Assembly (NCBI GenBank): GCA_902765005.1
Contig: CACWYB010000001.1
Coordinates: 1 to 64,000 of the forward strand
DNA length: 64,000 nucleotides
Reading direction: 5' to 3'
DNA from: an uncultured Eubacteriales bacterium
Lineage (GTDB): Bacteria; Bacillota; Clostridia; Christensenellales; CAG-138
How positions within the stretch are numbered: position 1 is the first letter of the stretch; each line of letters opens with the position of its first letter. A program made the translations under genes and the position numbers. The notes beneath the pieces were generated by a model. It saw only the letters and a program-made list of their open reading frames with translations, had not been told where the DNA came from and made no database searches. Of this stretch, positions 50,643-60,150 are shown one piece after another.

Positions 50643-51620
50643 ATGTTGGTACCCGTTTTGTTGTTCCTGGTGGGCTTTGGGCTGCTGATCAAGGGCGGCG
50701 ACTGGTTTGTGGACGGCTCCGTGGGCATCGCCCGCCGGTTTCATCTGCCGGAGCTGCTTATCGGCGCCACCATCGTGTCCATCGGCACCACATTGCCCGA
50801 GGTGATGGTCTCCAGCCAGGCGGCCCTGGAGGGCAACGCCGGCATCAGCTACGGCAACGCCATCGGCTCCATCATCTGCAACACCAGCCTCATCGCCGCC
50901 ATCACCATTGCCTTGGCCCCCGGGAAGGTGAACCCCAAGACCTTCTCCCTGCCCACGATCTTCTTCTTCGGCGCCGCCGTCTCCTATGCCCTGGTGGCCT
51001 ACACCACGGGCCGCTTCCAGCGCTGGATGGGCATCGCCTACCTGTGCGTGTTCGTGATCTACATGATCGTATCCACCCTGCAGATGAAGAAGCACCCGGA
51101 GCTGGCGGAGGATGCGGAAGAAGAGGGAGCCGGTGGGAAGGAGAAGACCCTTGCCCAGGAGATCCTGCTACTGGTCATCGGCGCGGCGGCCATCGCCTTG
51201 GGCGCCCGGTTCCTGGTGGACAACGGCACCAAGATCGCCGCGGCCCTGGGGGTGCCTGACTCCGTCATCGGCCTGACCATGGTGGCCCTGGGCACCAGTT
51301 TGCCGGAGCTCATCACCGCCATCACCAGCCTGATCAAAGGCCATGGCTCCCTGTCGTTGGGCAACGTGATCGGGGCCAACCTCTTTAACATCATCCTGGT
51401 CAGCGGCGCGGCCATCACCATCTCGCCCTTTGCCATCCCGGCGGAGAAGACCATCTTCGGCGGCATCAACTCCAGTCTCATCGTGGATATCCCCCTTATG
51501 CTGGCGGTGATGGCCATCATGTGCCTGCCCGCCTTCAAGAAGGGCGAGCTCAAGCGCTGGCAGGGCATTCTGCTCCTGTGCATCTACGCGGCCTTCACGG
51601 TGTATCAGTTCGTTTCCTGA
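50643..51620 (+). CDS. Calcium/sodium antiporter (CaCA family)
   Basis: A 325-residue membrane protein with two halves of five helices each. Each half has the ion-binding alpha repeat: SIGTTLPEVMVS near residue 47 and ALGTSLPELITA near 216. A charged loop (about 140-165) separates the halves. It exchanges Na+ for Ca2+ across the membrane. The protein is complete and stands alone between two terminators. Confidence 0.92.
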   Translation: MLVPVLLFLVGFGLLIKGGDWFVDGSVGIARRFHLPELLIGATIVSIGTTLPEVMVSSQAALEGNAGISYGNAIGSIICNTSLIAAITIALAPGKVNPKTFSLPTIFFFGAAVSYALVAYTTGRFQRWMGIAYLCVFVIYMIVSTLQMKKHPELAEDAEEEGAGGKEKTLAQEILLLVIGAAAIALGARFLVDNGTKIAAALGVPDSVIGLTMVALGTSLPELITAITSLIKGHGSLSLGNVIGANLFNIILVSGAAITISPFAIPAEKTIFGGINSSLIVDIPLMLAVMAIMCLPAFKKGELKRWQGILLLCIYAAFTVYQFVS

Positions 51621-51635
51621 GGCGACACCCAAACA

Positions 51636-51666
51636 GCAAAACAGCCCCTTACGGGGTTGTTTTTTT
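51636..51666 (+). terminator. Terminator between the antiporter and the exporter operon
   Basis: CAGCCCC/GGGGTTG arms followed by TTTTTTTG. Confidence 0.85.
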
Positions 51667-51675
51667 GTTGCGCGG

Positions 51676-54216
51676 TCACTCGGTCACATAGGAGATGGCG
51701 TCGGCGTAGCGGTAGAAATAGGCGTCGCCCAGGGACAGGCCCGAAAGGATCTGCACGTCGGTGCCGTCGGACAGGCCCGTTTTCACCTCCACGGGGGAAA
51801 GGAGCTGGTCCGTCTCCGGGTCGTAGGCGGTGTACACCAGGGTCCTGTTCCCCTCCTCCACCAGGGCGGCCAGGGGCACCGTGGGCACCTGCCGGCCCTG
51901 GCTGCGGGGGAAGCAAACCGTGCCGTTCATGCCGGGATAGAGATTCGAGGTCCTGGTCAGGGCCAGCGTGACGGAATACTTGGTGTTGCCGCCGCTGTTC
52001 TCCCCCTCCGGGTCGATCTTCGTCACGATGGCCGACAGGCTGCCGGCGGGGAGGGCGTCCAGATACAACGCTCCCTCCTGCCCCAAGGACAGCTGCAGCA
52101 CATCCAGCTCGTCCACGGGCACGGTGATGAGCATCTTCTCCTGGGGAGTGAGGGCGCACAGCTCCTGCCGGGCGATGGTGTAGGCCGGTGTCTTCGAAGC
52201 GGACGATCCGCTGCCGCCCCCCGAGGGGATGCGGATGCTGCCCCCCGTTCCGCCCGTGCGGCCGCTGCGGCCGGAGCCGCCGGCGGGCTCGGCGCTCTGC
52301 TCCGGGCCGGGGCTGGCGGAAGCTTCCGGCGTCCCCTCCTCCGTGGGCCGGGGCGTGGGCTCAGGCGTGGCGGAAGGGGCGGGGGTGGGCGTGGCGCTGT
52401 CGGCCGTGCGCTCCACGATCACCCAAACCAAGCTCCCGTTTTCGTCGAAGGTGAACAGGACCTTGTCCCCCACCAGGATATCCCCGGCGGAGATGGGGTT
52501 CCAGCCGCCGCTGAACCGATAGATGGGCGAGGAGCCGGGGATGGTGTAGGTGCCGGTCATGGTGGCGGCAGGCAGGGCCGGCAGGGCGGTGAAGCTCTCC
52601 ACCATCACAGGGCTTGCTCCCACCTGCAGGGACAGGAGGCCCCCGGCGTTCTCCAGCACCTGGCCCACATAGTGGACATAGTCGGCGGGCTCCGCCTCGG
52701 AGGGGTCGGCGGCCAGGGGCCGGGCCGTGAACCCGGCGACCATTTGGGTGAGGGAAACATAGGGGATCGCGTCGGAAAGGCCCGTTATCACCCCGTCGCA
52801 GGGAGCGTGGATGTAGCCGGTCTCATAGAGTTCGAAGAGGGTCTGGAGCTCCGCCTCATATTCCCCCCGCTGGCGAAGCAGGGCGGCATATTCCGCCTCG
52901 TCCGCCGTGTCCGTAAGGCCGATCAGGGGTGCGCCGGCGTAAACCGCGCTGCCCTCGCCGCGGTAGATCCGGGAAATCGTCCCCAGGTATCCGGTGATGT
53001 TCAGGGCCTTGTGGACGAACAGGGGGCCGCTGCCCAAGATGGCGCCGTTTGTCCCTTTCACGGACACGGTCTCGCCGATGGCATAGCCCCGGTCCGCTAC
53101 CGTCACCGTGGCCACTCCCTCCTCCAGGAAGGTCACCTCTCCCAAAAGCTCGGTGCCGTCGGACAGGGTGACGGTGACCTGGCTGCCCATGAGCAAGCCC
53201 TCCGCCGCCGGCACCCGCACCGCCATGCGCCCGTCCAGACTCAGAAGCATGAGGGCGCCGTGTTCGTTCATCCCGTCCATGACCGTTTCCCCGGCCTGGG
53301 CGTAGACCGCCTTCACGATCCCCGCCACGGGGGCGGCCAGGGTGGCGTCCGCCTTCATTTCATGGGCCGACTGGAGCTGGCCGTCGATCTGGTCCAGCGC
53401 CTCATGAACCGAGGCGATGGCCTGCATGACGGAGGATCTGTCCGCCTGGGCCAAAACCTGCCCGGCGGTGACGAAGTCCCCGTTTCGCACGCAGGCAGCG
53501 GACACGCTTACGGAGGCGGGAATGGTGAGGGTCTGGGTCTCCTGTTCCGCCAGGGACCCGGCGGACTGGATGAGGCTGGTCAGATCCTTCGCTTCCACGA
53601 CGCCGCTGATGAGCCGGGTGTTGGACACGGCCCCGGTCTGCTCAGCCTCCTCCCCGTTCACCGGAAAGAGGAACACCACCAGCGCCAGAGCCCCCAGGAG
53701 GAGCAGCGCGGCGGGCCACAGGGGCACCCGGCGGGCCAGGGCGGGCTCCGCCGCCTTGTCCTGCGCCTGCTGCCGAAGCTTTTTGCCTATGGCAACTAGC
53801 CGCAGCACGCAGAGGACCAGGCAAAGGAGGGCGCCGATCAGGATATGCAGGCAATAGGGCCGAATCCTGCCCAGGAGAGGCAGCAGCGGCTGGATCTGGG
53901 CCGGAACCCAGCCGGGCAAAGTCAAGGAGGCAGTAGCCTCTTCCTCGCTCTCCTCCTGCCGCCTGGCCCGGCGGCGGGGCCCTTCCTCGCCCCCGTCCTC
54001 GCCTTCAGAACGCTCCCTGCCCGCGGGCAGGCCGTCGGCTGAGAAGCCGCCCTCCTCGGGCCGGGCCTTGCCCTCGGGCACTGAGAAGGCGGTGGTCTCC
54101 TCCGCGACGGAAGCGGGTTCTTCCCAGGGCACAAGGAGAAAGACGGCCAGATCCGCCGCCAGGATCAGGCTGAAAATTGCCAGCAGAACGGAATAAATGA
54201 ATCTCTTTGCTTTCAT
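51676..54216 (-). CDS. Large membrane-fusion (HlyD/MacA-like) adaptor
   Basis: An 846-residue protein. It has an N-terminal membrane helix (residues about 8-28), a long charged Glu/Arg linker (about 35-95), more hydrophobic segments (about 125-145 and 170-190), then the adaptor body with lipoyl-like halves (VKAVYAQAGETVMDG). A Pro/Thr/Ala/Glu linker (about 640-680) and a Gly/Ser-rich stretch lead to a final barrel (GMNGTVCFPRSQGRQVP). It is the last gene of an operon with a MacB-type permease, an ATPase and a second adaptor. It would bridge the transporter to the cell wall. The substrate is unknown. Confidence 0.75.
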   Translation of the reverse strand: MKAKRFIYSVLLAIFSLILAADLAVFLLVPWEEPASVAEETTAFSVPEGKARPEEGGFSADGLPAGRERSEGEDGGEEGPRRRARRQEESEEEATASLTLPGWVPAQIQPLLPLLGRIRPYCLHILIGALLCLVLCVLRLVAIGKKLRQQAQDKAAEPALARRVPLWPAALLLLGALALVVFLFPVNGEEAEQTGAVSNTRLISGVVEAKDLTSLIQSAGSLAEQETQTLTIPASVSVSAACVRNGDFVTAGQVLAQADRSSVMQAIASVHEALDQIDGQLQSAHEMKADATLAAPVAGIVKAVYAQAGETVMDGMNEHGALMLLSLDGRMAVRVPAAEGLLMGSQVTVTLSDGTELLGEVTFLEEGVATVTVADRGYAIGETVSVKGTNGAILGSGPLFVHKALNITGYLGTISRIYRGEGSAVYAGAPLIGLTDTADEAEYAALLRQRGEYEAELQTLFELYETGYIHAPCDGVITGLSDAIPYVSLTQMVAGFTARPLAADPSEAEPADYVHYVGQVLENAGGLLSLQVGASPVMVESFTALPALPAATMTGTYTIPGSSPIYRFSGGWNPISAGDILVGDKVLFTFDENGSLVWVIVERTADSATPTPAPSATPEPTPRPTEEGTPEASASPGPEQSAEPAGGSGRSGRTGGTGGSIRIPSGGGSGSSASKTPAYTIARQELCALTPQEKMLITVPVDELDVLQLSLGQEGALYLDALPAGSLSAIVTKIDPEGENSGGNTKYSVTLALTRTSNLYPGMNGTVCFPRSQGRQVPTVPLAALVEEGNRTLVYTAYDPETDQLLSPVEVKTGLSDGTDVQILSGLSLGDAYFYRYADAISYVTE

Positions 54217-54225
54217 AGGCCCTCC

Positions 54226-55416
54226 TTAGCCGCCGTAGTGCAGGGCGTCGATGGGCGCCATGCGGGCCGCCTTGTTGGCCGGGTACAGGCCAAAGACGAT
54301 GCCGATGAAGAAGCAGAACACCACCGCCACCAGCACCACCCCGCCGGACATCTGGAAGCTGATGGACAGGCCCGATACCACCGTGGTGATGAGCCGGAGC
54401 ACCCCCCAGGAGCCCAGAATGCCCAGAGCGCAGCCCAGCATGCAGATGACCACCGCTTCCACCAGAAACTGGGTCAGGATCATGCTCCGGCTGGCGCCGA
54501 TGGCCTTGCGGATGCCGATCTCCCGGGTGCGCTCCGTGACGGTGACCAGCATGATGTTCATGATGCCGATGCCGCCCACCACCAGGGAGATGGCGGCGAT
54601 GCCCCCCAGGAGCACGGCCAAAATGGAGGTGACGCTGGTCATGGCGCTCTCCAAGGCGTTCTGGGAGGAGAGGGAGAAGGCGTCCGTGTCCTGATCGAAG
54701 CGGGCAGTCAGGATCTCGGTGAGCCGGTCTTTGGCTTCCTCCACGGTGCTCCCCGCCCCGGCGCTCACATAGAAGGAGGTGACCTCGGACGTGACGCTGT
54801 CGCTTAGACGGATGAAGGCGGCGTAGGGAATGTAGGCCACCAGGGAGCCGCTGCGAAAGACGCTGGTGAGGGAGGCATCGTCGTCCCGCAGCACCCCCAC
54901 CACCCGGAAGCGCTGGCCGTTCAGGCGCAGCTCCTCCCCCAGGCAGTCCGCGTAGCCCACCAGCTCCGTGGCGGCGGTCTCATTGATGACGCAGACGAAG
55001 GACACGTTTTGTTCGTCCGCCTGCTTCAAAAACCGGCCCACCAGCACGCTGAGCTTCTGGATGTCGGCATAGGGGGCGGTGGTGCCGTAGACGGTCAGGG
55101 CCCCGGTGGCGGTGCCGTATTTGGCGGTGACGCTCTGGGTGGCCACGGGGGCCAGGGGGCCGAAGGCGTCCTCCTCCATCCAGGCATTCAGATCCGAGAT
55201 GGTGACGGGTGCCCCCTTGCTGTCGGACACGCGAACGGTGATCTGGTCGCTGCCCAGCCGGGCGATGGTATCGGTCACGTTTCCCGTGGCGCCGCTGACC
55301 AGGCTCACCAGGATGACCAGGGCCATGACGCCGATGATGATGCCCAGCATGGTGAGAAAGGCCCGCATCTTGTTGCCGGAAATGGACTTGACGGCCATGC
55401 GGATGGATTGGATCAT
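54226..55416 (-). CDS. MacB-type ABC transporter permease
   Basis: A 396-residue permease with one N-terminal helix (MRAFLTMLGIIIGVMALV), a large extracellular MacB_PCD domain (about 45-260) and three C-terminal helices with the FtsX-type motif MLVTVTERTREIGIRKAIGAS. It overlaps the ATPase gene by 4 bases. It would export peptides, lipids or drugs in a mechanotransmission mode; the substrate is not indicated. Confidence 0.93.
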   Translation of the reverse strand: MIQSIRMAVKSISGNKMRAFLTMLGIIIGVMALVILVSLVSGATGNVTDTIARLGSDQITVRVSDSKGAPVTISDLNAWMEEDAFGPLAPVATQSVTAKYGTATGALTVYGTTAPYADIQKLSVLVGRFLKQADEQNVSFVCVINETAATELVGYADCLGEELRLNGQRFRVVGVLRDDDASLTSVFRSGSLVAYIPYAAFIRLSDSVTSEVTSFYVSAGAGSTVEEAKDRLTEILTARFDQDTDAFSLSSQNALESAMTSVTSILAVLLGGIAAISLVVGGIGIMNIMLVTVTERTREIGIRKAIGASRSMILTQFLVEAVVICMLGCALGILGSWGVLRLITTVVSGLSISFQMSGGVVLVAVVFCFFIGIVFGLYPANKAARMAPIDALHYGG

Positions 55417-56084
55417 GGGGCCACCTCCTTCACCCGGCCGTCCAGGATATGGATGCTCCGCTGGGCCTGGCGGGCCACGGAAGGGTCGTGGGTGATGAGC
55501 ACGATGGTGTTGCCCCCCTGGTGGAGCTCATGGAAGATGTTCATGATGTCCTGGCCCGTGTGAGAATCCAGGTTGCCCGTGGGCTCATCGGCCAGGATCA
55601 AGGAGGGGCGGGCGGCGATGGCCCGGGCGATGGCCACCCGCTGCTGCTGGCCCCCGGAGAGCTCCGCAGGCAGATGGTGGATGCGGCCGGTGAGCTGGAC
55701 CCGCTCCAGGGCCTCCGCCACCCGGCGGCGGCGCTCGGCCTTCTTCACCCGCTGGTAGATGAGGGGCAGCTCCACGTTCTCCGCCGCGGTGAGCTGGGGG
55801 ATCAGGTTGAAGCTCTGGAACACGAAGCCGATCTTCCGGCTGCGGATCTTGGCCAGCTCGTTTTCCGTATAGTCCTCGATGGGGATGTCGTCCAGCAGGT
55901 ATGCCCCGCTGTCGGCTGTGTCCAGGCAGCCGATGATGTTCATCAGGGTGGATTTGCCGCTGCCGCTGGGGCCGATGATGCTGACGAACTCCCCGTCCCG
56001 CACCTCCAGAGAGGCGTGGTCCAGGGCGTGGACCGGCTCCTCCCCCACCTGATAGGTTTTGCACACGTCACGAAGGAGGATCAT
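55413..56084 (-). CDS. MacB/LolD-type ABC transporter ATPase
   Basis: A 223-residue ATPase with Walker [10 protein letters not shown], signature LSGGQQQR, Walker [13 protein letters not shown] and the H-loop VLITHDP. The length fits the LolD/MacB class. It lies between the two adaptor and permease genes with 4-base overlaps, so it energises the adjacent MacB-type permease. Confidence 0.95.
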   Translation of the reverse strand: MILLRDVCKTYQVGEEPVHALDHASLEVRDGEFVSIIGPSGSGKSTLMNIIGCLDTADSGAYLLDDIPIEDYTENELAKIRSRKIGFVFQSFNLIPQLTAAENVELPLIYQRVKKAERRRRVAEALERVQLTGRIHHLPAELSGGQQQRVAIARAIAARPSLILADEPTGNLDSHTGQDIMNIFHELHQGGNTIVLITHDPSVARQAQRSIHILDGRVKEVAP

Positions 56085-57718
56085 GGCTGGCCTCCGTTCC
56101 GCCCGCTGCCGGAGGGCCGGTTCCTGTCGGAGCCGGAGGGCCGGCTGCTCCCGCTGCCGCCGTTGCTGCCGGAGGGTCGGCTGCTCCCGGAGAACCCGCC
56201 CATGAAAGAGCCGAAGTCGGTGGCCTGCTTCTCGGTGTAATAGACCGTGTCCCCCTCCTGGAGGCCCTCAATGATCTCGATGTAGCCGCCGCCGGTCAGG
56301 CCTGTCTTCACCTCCGCCATGCCCTCCAGCTCCCCGGAGGTTTCGTTGCGGCCGGTGTACACATAGGCCGAATCCCGGGTGCGGGTCACCGCGTCCTCCG
56401 GCAGCAGCAGGGCGTTGTCCACCCCCTGGATGCGGATGGACACGGTGGCGGACATGCGGGGCAGCATCTTTTCGGTTCGATCCAGCGTCACCTCCACCGC
56501 GTAGCCGGTGACGCCGCTAGTACTGGTGCCCGTCTTCTCCATGGCGGTGACCACGCCGGTAAAGGGGTCCTCGCTGATAGAGGAGATGGTCACGGAAGCC
56601 GACTGGCCCAGCTCCACGGAAAGGATGTTGGATTCATCGATGGAGGCGGTAACGATCATCTGCTCCTGGGGCCGGATGGTCGCCACCAACCAGTTGTCCG
56701 AGGTCTCCCCTTCCTCCGTTTCCGGCTCCGCCGAAATGGTTTCCACCACGCCCGCCGTGCCCGCCCGGAGCACCCCGGCGGTATACAGGCCAATGAGGGC
56801 GGAAAGCTCCTCCTCCAGCGCCGCCCGCTCCCCCAGGAGGGCGTCGTAGTTGGCGGTATAGGTCGTGTCGCTAAGGTAAAGCAGCACCCGGTTCTTGGTC
56901 ACCTGGGTGTTCTCCCCCACGGCCAAGCGGCTGACGGTGCCCGCGTAGCCGGTGATGGGCAAGGGCTGATGGATGTAGAGCGGGCCGGCGCCTAAGACGG
57001 TCCCCCCTTCATCCGCCACGGTCGCCGTGTCCCCCAGCAGGGGCTTGTTGTCCGTGATGAGCACGGTGGCAAGCTCCGCCCCCACCGCCCCCACGGCGCC
57101 GGGGTACAGGGTATCGTCGGACAGGGTCACCAGCACCGCCTCCCCGGCTGACAGGCTTCCCCGGGGGATGTCCACGGCCATGTGCCCGTCCAGGGACAGG
57201 ACCAGAAGGGCCCCATGCTCATACATGGCGGAGAGGACCGAGTCCCCCGCCTGGCAGAAGATCCCCTTCACCCGGCCGGTGACCGTGGCCTTCACGGTGG
57301 TGCCCACGGCGTCCTTGGCGGCCTGGGCGATGCTCTCGTCCAAGGCTTCCAGCTGGGTCTGCCGCTCGTTCATGGCTGTGAGCACGGAGGTCAAATCCAG
57401 ATAGGCCAGGACGTCCCCCTCCGCCACCAGATCCCCCTCCGCCGCGCAGAGGGAGCGCAGGGCCACGGACTGGGGCAGAGTCACCTCCGCGCTCTCCTGA
57501 GCGGACAGGGTACCGCTGCCGGTGATGGTGGTGCTGATGCTGCCTCGGGTCACGGCGACGGTCTTCACTTCATCGGTGCTCTTCGCCCCGTAGGCCTCCG
57601 TCACCCGCTGCCGCAGGAAGCGCACGCCCAGGGCCGCCCCGGCGATGAGGATCGCCAAAAGAAGGAGCACCGTGGAGAGGACCTTGCGCCGTCTGTTTTT
57701 CTTTCTTGAATTGGCCAT
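56081..57718 (-). CDS. MacA-like membrane-fusion adaptor with Gly/Ser/Arg-rich tail
   Basis: A 545-residue adaptor. After a lysine/arginine-rich start it has a membrane helix (about 15-35), a lipoyl-type domain split by a coiled coil (GSGTLSAQESAEVTLPQSVA, then VKGIFCQAGDSVLSAMYEHG), and a barrel domain (RMSATVSIRIQGVDNALLLP). The last 35 residues are Ser/Gly/Pro/Arg repeats (SSRPSGS units). It resembles the larger adaptor at 51676 in the lipoyl region. It is the first gene of the exporter operon. Confidence 0.88.
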   Translation of the reverse strand: MANSRKKNRRRKVLSTVLLLLAILIAGAALGVRFLRQRVTEAYGAKSTDEVKTVAVTRGSISTTITGSGTLSAQESAEVTLPQSVALRSLCAAEGDLVAEGDVLAYLDLTSVLTAMNERQTQLEALDESIAQAAKDAVGTTVKATVTGRVKGIFCQAGDSVLSAMYEHGALLVLSLDGHMAVDIPRGSLSAGEAVLVTLSDDTLYPGAVGAVGAELATVLITDNKPLLGDTATVADEGGTVLGAGPLYIHQPLPITGYAGTVSRLAVGENTQVTKNRVLLYLSDTTYTANYDALLGERAALEEELSALIGLYTAGVLRAGTAGVVETISAEPETEEGETSDNWLVATIRPQEQMIVTASIDESNILSVELGQSASVTISSISEDPFTGVVTAMEKTGTSTSGVTGYAVEVTLDRTEKMLPRMSATVSIRIQGVDNALLLPEDAVTRTRDSAYVYTGRNETSGELEGMAEVKTGLTGGGYIEIIEGLQEGDTVYYTEKQATDFGSFMGGFSGSSRPSGSNGGSGSSRPSGSDRNRPSGSGRNGGQP

Positions 57719-57744
57719 AGCTTCTTCTTTCCCAGTTTTTTCCC

Positions 57745-57778
57745 ACTGTACCCTGCCAGCCTTAAGAAAAGCTTAAAG
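57745..57778 (-). promoter_or_regulatory. Response-regulator type promoter of the exporter operon
   Basis: On the minus strand two TTAAG units 11 bases apart (57778-57761) lie about 10 bases upstream of TACAGT (57750-57745), which serves as a -10. No -35 is seen. Direct repeats with an 11-base period at the -35 place are typical of OmpR-family activators. Confidence 0.45.
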
Positions 57779-57784
57779 TCAACG

Positions 57785-57816
57785 AAAAAAGCCCCCGGCG
57801 AGCCGGGAGCTTTTGC
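57785..57816 (-). terminator. Terminator after the ECF operon
   Basis: AGCTCCCGGC/GCCGGGGGCT arms on the minus strand followed by TTTTTT. Confidence 0.85.
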
Positions 57817-57834
57817 GCGTGGAATAGGGGGTTC

Positions 57835-58392
57835 TTACTCCTTGGAAAGGGTGCCCTTGCCGGAGCGGGTCTTGGAATAGAGGAAGAGGAGGATGGTGCC
57901 GATGACGCCCATGGAGACGGCGTTGGAAAGGGCCGCCACCGCGCCCTGGGTGAACACCAGGTTGGCCGGCTCGCCGTAGACCACGATGTCCAGCACCGGG
58001 GCCACCACGATCCAGGAGATGGCGTTGGCCAGGATCTGATACAGGTTGAACTTCAGGATGTCCTTGCCGCCGAAGATGCCCTCGTCCACCTTGAGCCTGG
58101 GGTAGACCAGACCCACGATGCAGCAGGAGATGCCGGAGGCCACCACCCAGCTCCACCAGGGGGAGCCGTACTGGACGGCGTCGGAGATGGCATGACCGAT
58201 GAAGGCGATCAGAAAGCCTGCGATGGGGCCGAACAGGGCGGCGAAAAAGGCGCCGATACCGTAGGCCGTCTGGATGTCCGTTTCGGGGATGCCGGTGGGC
58301 ACCTTGATATACATGAACAGCAGCATGAACAGAGCGGCACCGATGCCAGTGGCGACGATGGTCTTGGTTTTGAACTCAAACAGTTTTTTCAT
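57835..58392 (-). CDS. ECF transporter substrate-binding (S) component, UPF0397 family
   Basis: A 185-residue protein with about six membrane helices. The pattern PTGIPETDIQTAYGIGAFFAA and IAFIGHAISDAVQYGSPWWSW is typical of UPF0397 S components. It binds the vitamin-like substrate and works with the EcfA-EcfA fusion and EcfT upstream. The presence of a SAM hydroxide adenosyltransferase in the same operon hints at a SAM- or adenosine-related substrate, but this is inference. Confidence 0.88.
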   Translation of the reverse strand: MKKLFEFKTKTIVATGIGAALFMLLFMYIKVPTGIPETDIQTAYGIGAFFAALFGPIAGFLIAFIGHAISDAVQYGSPWWSWVVASGISCCIVGLVYPRLKVDEGIFGGKDILKFNLYQILANAISWIVVAPVLDIVVYGEPANLVFTQGAVAALSNAVSMGVIGTILLFLYSKTRSGKGTLSKE

Positions 58393-58446
58393 GGAAGCCC
58401 TCCTTTTTCAGGTATAGTATATAAAAACCACGCTTTCGGGTTTTTG

Positions 58447-59298
58447 TCAAGCCTTGGATAGATCCACAATCCAATCGTTCCCGAATCCCATGCCGTACTG
58501 ATGGGCGAGGGACCCCTGGGTGACGGCCATGGCGATCTTCATGAGCTCGTTGTTGTAGAGCATGGGGGCGCCCTTCTGGGCAAAGCCGAAGCTCTGGTGG
58601 AAGAGCACATCCTGCTCAAAGACCAGCTCCTCCCCATGAAAGACCTTGGTGTGGACCATGTCCCCGTAGGCAAAGCCCGCCCGGTTGAAGTCTGCCAGGG
58701 GGATGTTGGTCCACAGGTTCCCGAAGTTGGGGTCGTCGATCTCGAAGATGCCCCGCACGTGCCCGGGCTCTACCGCAGGCTCGGGAAGGGGATGGGTGAC
58801 GATCTGGTTCACCGGGTAGGCAGGGCCTACGCCCTCATAGTCGATGATGCCGGAGGCCAGGCGGGCCGCCGTGTAGCCAAACAGGTCCCGACCGTGGAAG
58901 ATGGCCACACCCCGAGTGGACTGGAGCCGGTTCACCCGCTCATCGATCTCCCGGACCTCCAGGATACCGAACTCCTTCTTGATGTGGGTCAGGGCCCCGT
59001 TGTCCGGAGTGACCACATAGTAGCCGTTGGCGGTCTTTGCCACGCAGGCCCGGCGGGAGGTGCCCACCCCCGGGTCCACCACGGACACGTAGATGGTGCC
59101 CTTGGGCCAGAACGGCAGGCTCTGCAGGAGCCGGTAGCTGGCCGACCAGGTGTCATACTGGGGGATCTCGTGGGTCCCGTCGAAGATCTCCAGCTCCCGA
59201 TCCACGGACTTGACCACCCCATACATGGCGCTGACCGCCCCTTCCTTGTAGGTGAAGTCCGTCTGAAAGACCAGGATCGGCTTATCAAACATTCCCAT
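58447..59298 (-). CDS. S-adenosyl-L-methionine hydroxide adenosyltransferase (DUF62)
   Basis: A 283-residue protein of the SAM chlorinase/fluorinase/hydroxide adenosyltransferase family, which splits SAM with a nucleophile to adenosine and methionine. Landmarks are LVFQTDFTYKEGAVSAMYG at the start, VSVVDPGVGTSRRACVAK near residue 70, and PDNGALTHI near 98. The halogen-binding loop of fluorinases is absent, so hydrolysis is likely. Its place between EcfT and the S component is known from other anaerobes and suggests scavenging of an adenosyl compound. Confidence 0.9.
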   Translation of the reverse strand: MGMFDKPILVFQTDFTYKEGAVSAMYGVVKSVDRELEIFDGTHEIPQYDTWSASYRLLQSLPFWPKGTIYVSVVDPGVGTSRRACVAKTANGYYVVTPDNGALTHIKKEFGILEVREIDERVNRLQSTRGVAIFHGRDLFGYTAARLASGIIDYEGVGPAYPVNQIVTHPLPEPAVEPGHVRGIFEIDDPNFGNLWTNIPLADFNRAGFAYGDMVHTKVFHGEELVFEQDVLFHQSFGFAQKGAPMLYNNELMKIAMAVTQGSLAHQYGMGFGNDWIVDLSKA

Positions 59299-59313
59299 AT
59301 AGTTACCTCCTGT

Positions 59314-60150
59314 TTATGTAGCGAACGGATTATAGTACCGTCCGTGATCGATGAAGAACGCGACGCAGAGGGCCCCCAGGACAATCAGGCCGCAGAGGAT
59401 CAGGGCCAACACGTCGTTTTTGACCAGGGGCTTGAAGGCGTACCAGGTCCGCTTCTTATGCTTGCCGAAGCCCCGCAGATCCATGGCGTTGCTGATGACC
59501 TCCACCCGATCCAAGGAGGAGAAGATCAGCGGCACGAAGATGTTCATGATGTTCTTGAGCCGGGTGCCCAGGCGCTCCTTTTTCGACAGGTCCAGCCCTC
59601 TGGCCTGCTGGGCCAAGGCGATGTCGTTGTAGTCCCGGATCATGTCGGGGAAATAGCGCAGGGTCAGGGACACGGCGAAGGCCGCCTTATAGCTCACGCC
59701 GATGGAGCTGAGGGACGCGGCGAACTCGCTGGGATTGGTGGTCAGCAGGAACATCATGCCCAGGGGAATCACGGACAGATACTTGAGCACCTTGGTCAGC
59801 TGGTAGAGGAGCTGCTCCTGTGTGACGGTATACCGGGCCGTGAGGGAGAAAAGCTCGTGCTTCGATCCGTAGAGCTCCACCCCGTACTGCGGGCTGAAGA
59901 GGAAGGTGAGCACAAAGTTGATGGCGATGAAGACCAGCACATAGTAGAGCATGATCTTGATCTGGGAAAACCTGATCTCAGACAAGTGCAGCACCCAGAA
60001 GGAGAACACCAATATGACCAGGATCACCCGGGCGTCGTAGGAATACATGACCGTGAACGTGAGGATGAGGAAGCAGAGGAGCTTGGTCATGCCCGACAGG
60101 TTGAACACGAAGTTGTCCTTCTCGATGTAGTCAAACAGCTTAGCTTTCAC
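59314..60150 (-). CDS. ecfT: ECF transporter transmembrane (T) component
   Basis: A 278-residue CbiQ/EcfT-type protein with several membrane helices. The late ARGLD motif (LAQQARGLDLSKKERLGTRL near residue 190) and the second Ala-Arg-like segment SNAMDLRGFG couple to the ATPases. It overlaps the ATPase-fusion gene by 11 bases. Confidence 0.92.
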   Translation of the reverse strand: MKAKLFDYIEKDNFVFNLSGMTKLLCFLILTFTVMYSYDARVILVILVFSFWVLHLSEIRFSQIKIMLYYVLVFIAINFVLTFLFSPQYGVELYGSKHELFSLTARYTVTQEQLLYQLTKVLKYLSVIPLGMMFLLTTNPSEFAASLSSIGVSYKAAFAVSLTLRYFPDMIRDYNDIALAQQARGLDLSKKERLGTRLKNIMNIFVPLIFSSLDRVEVISNAMDLRGFGKHKKRTWYAFKPLVKNDVLALILCGLIVLGALCVAFFIDHGRYYNPFAT

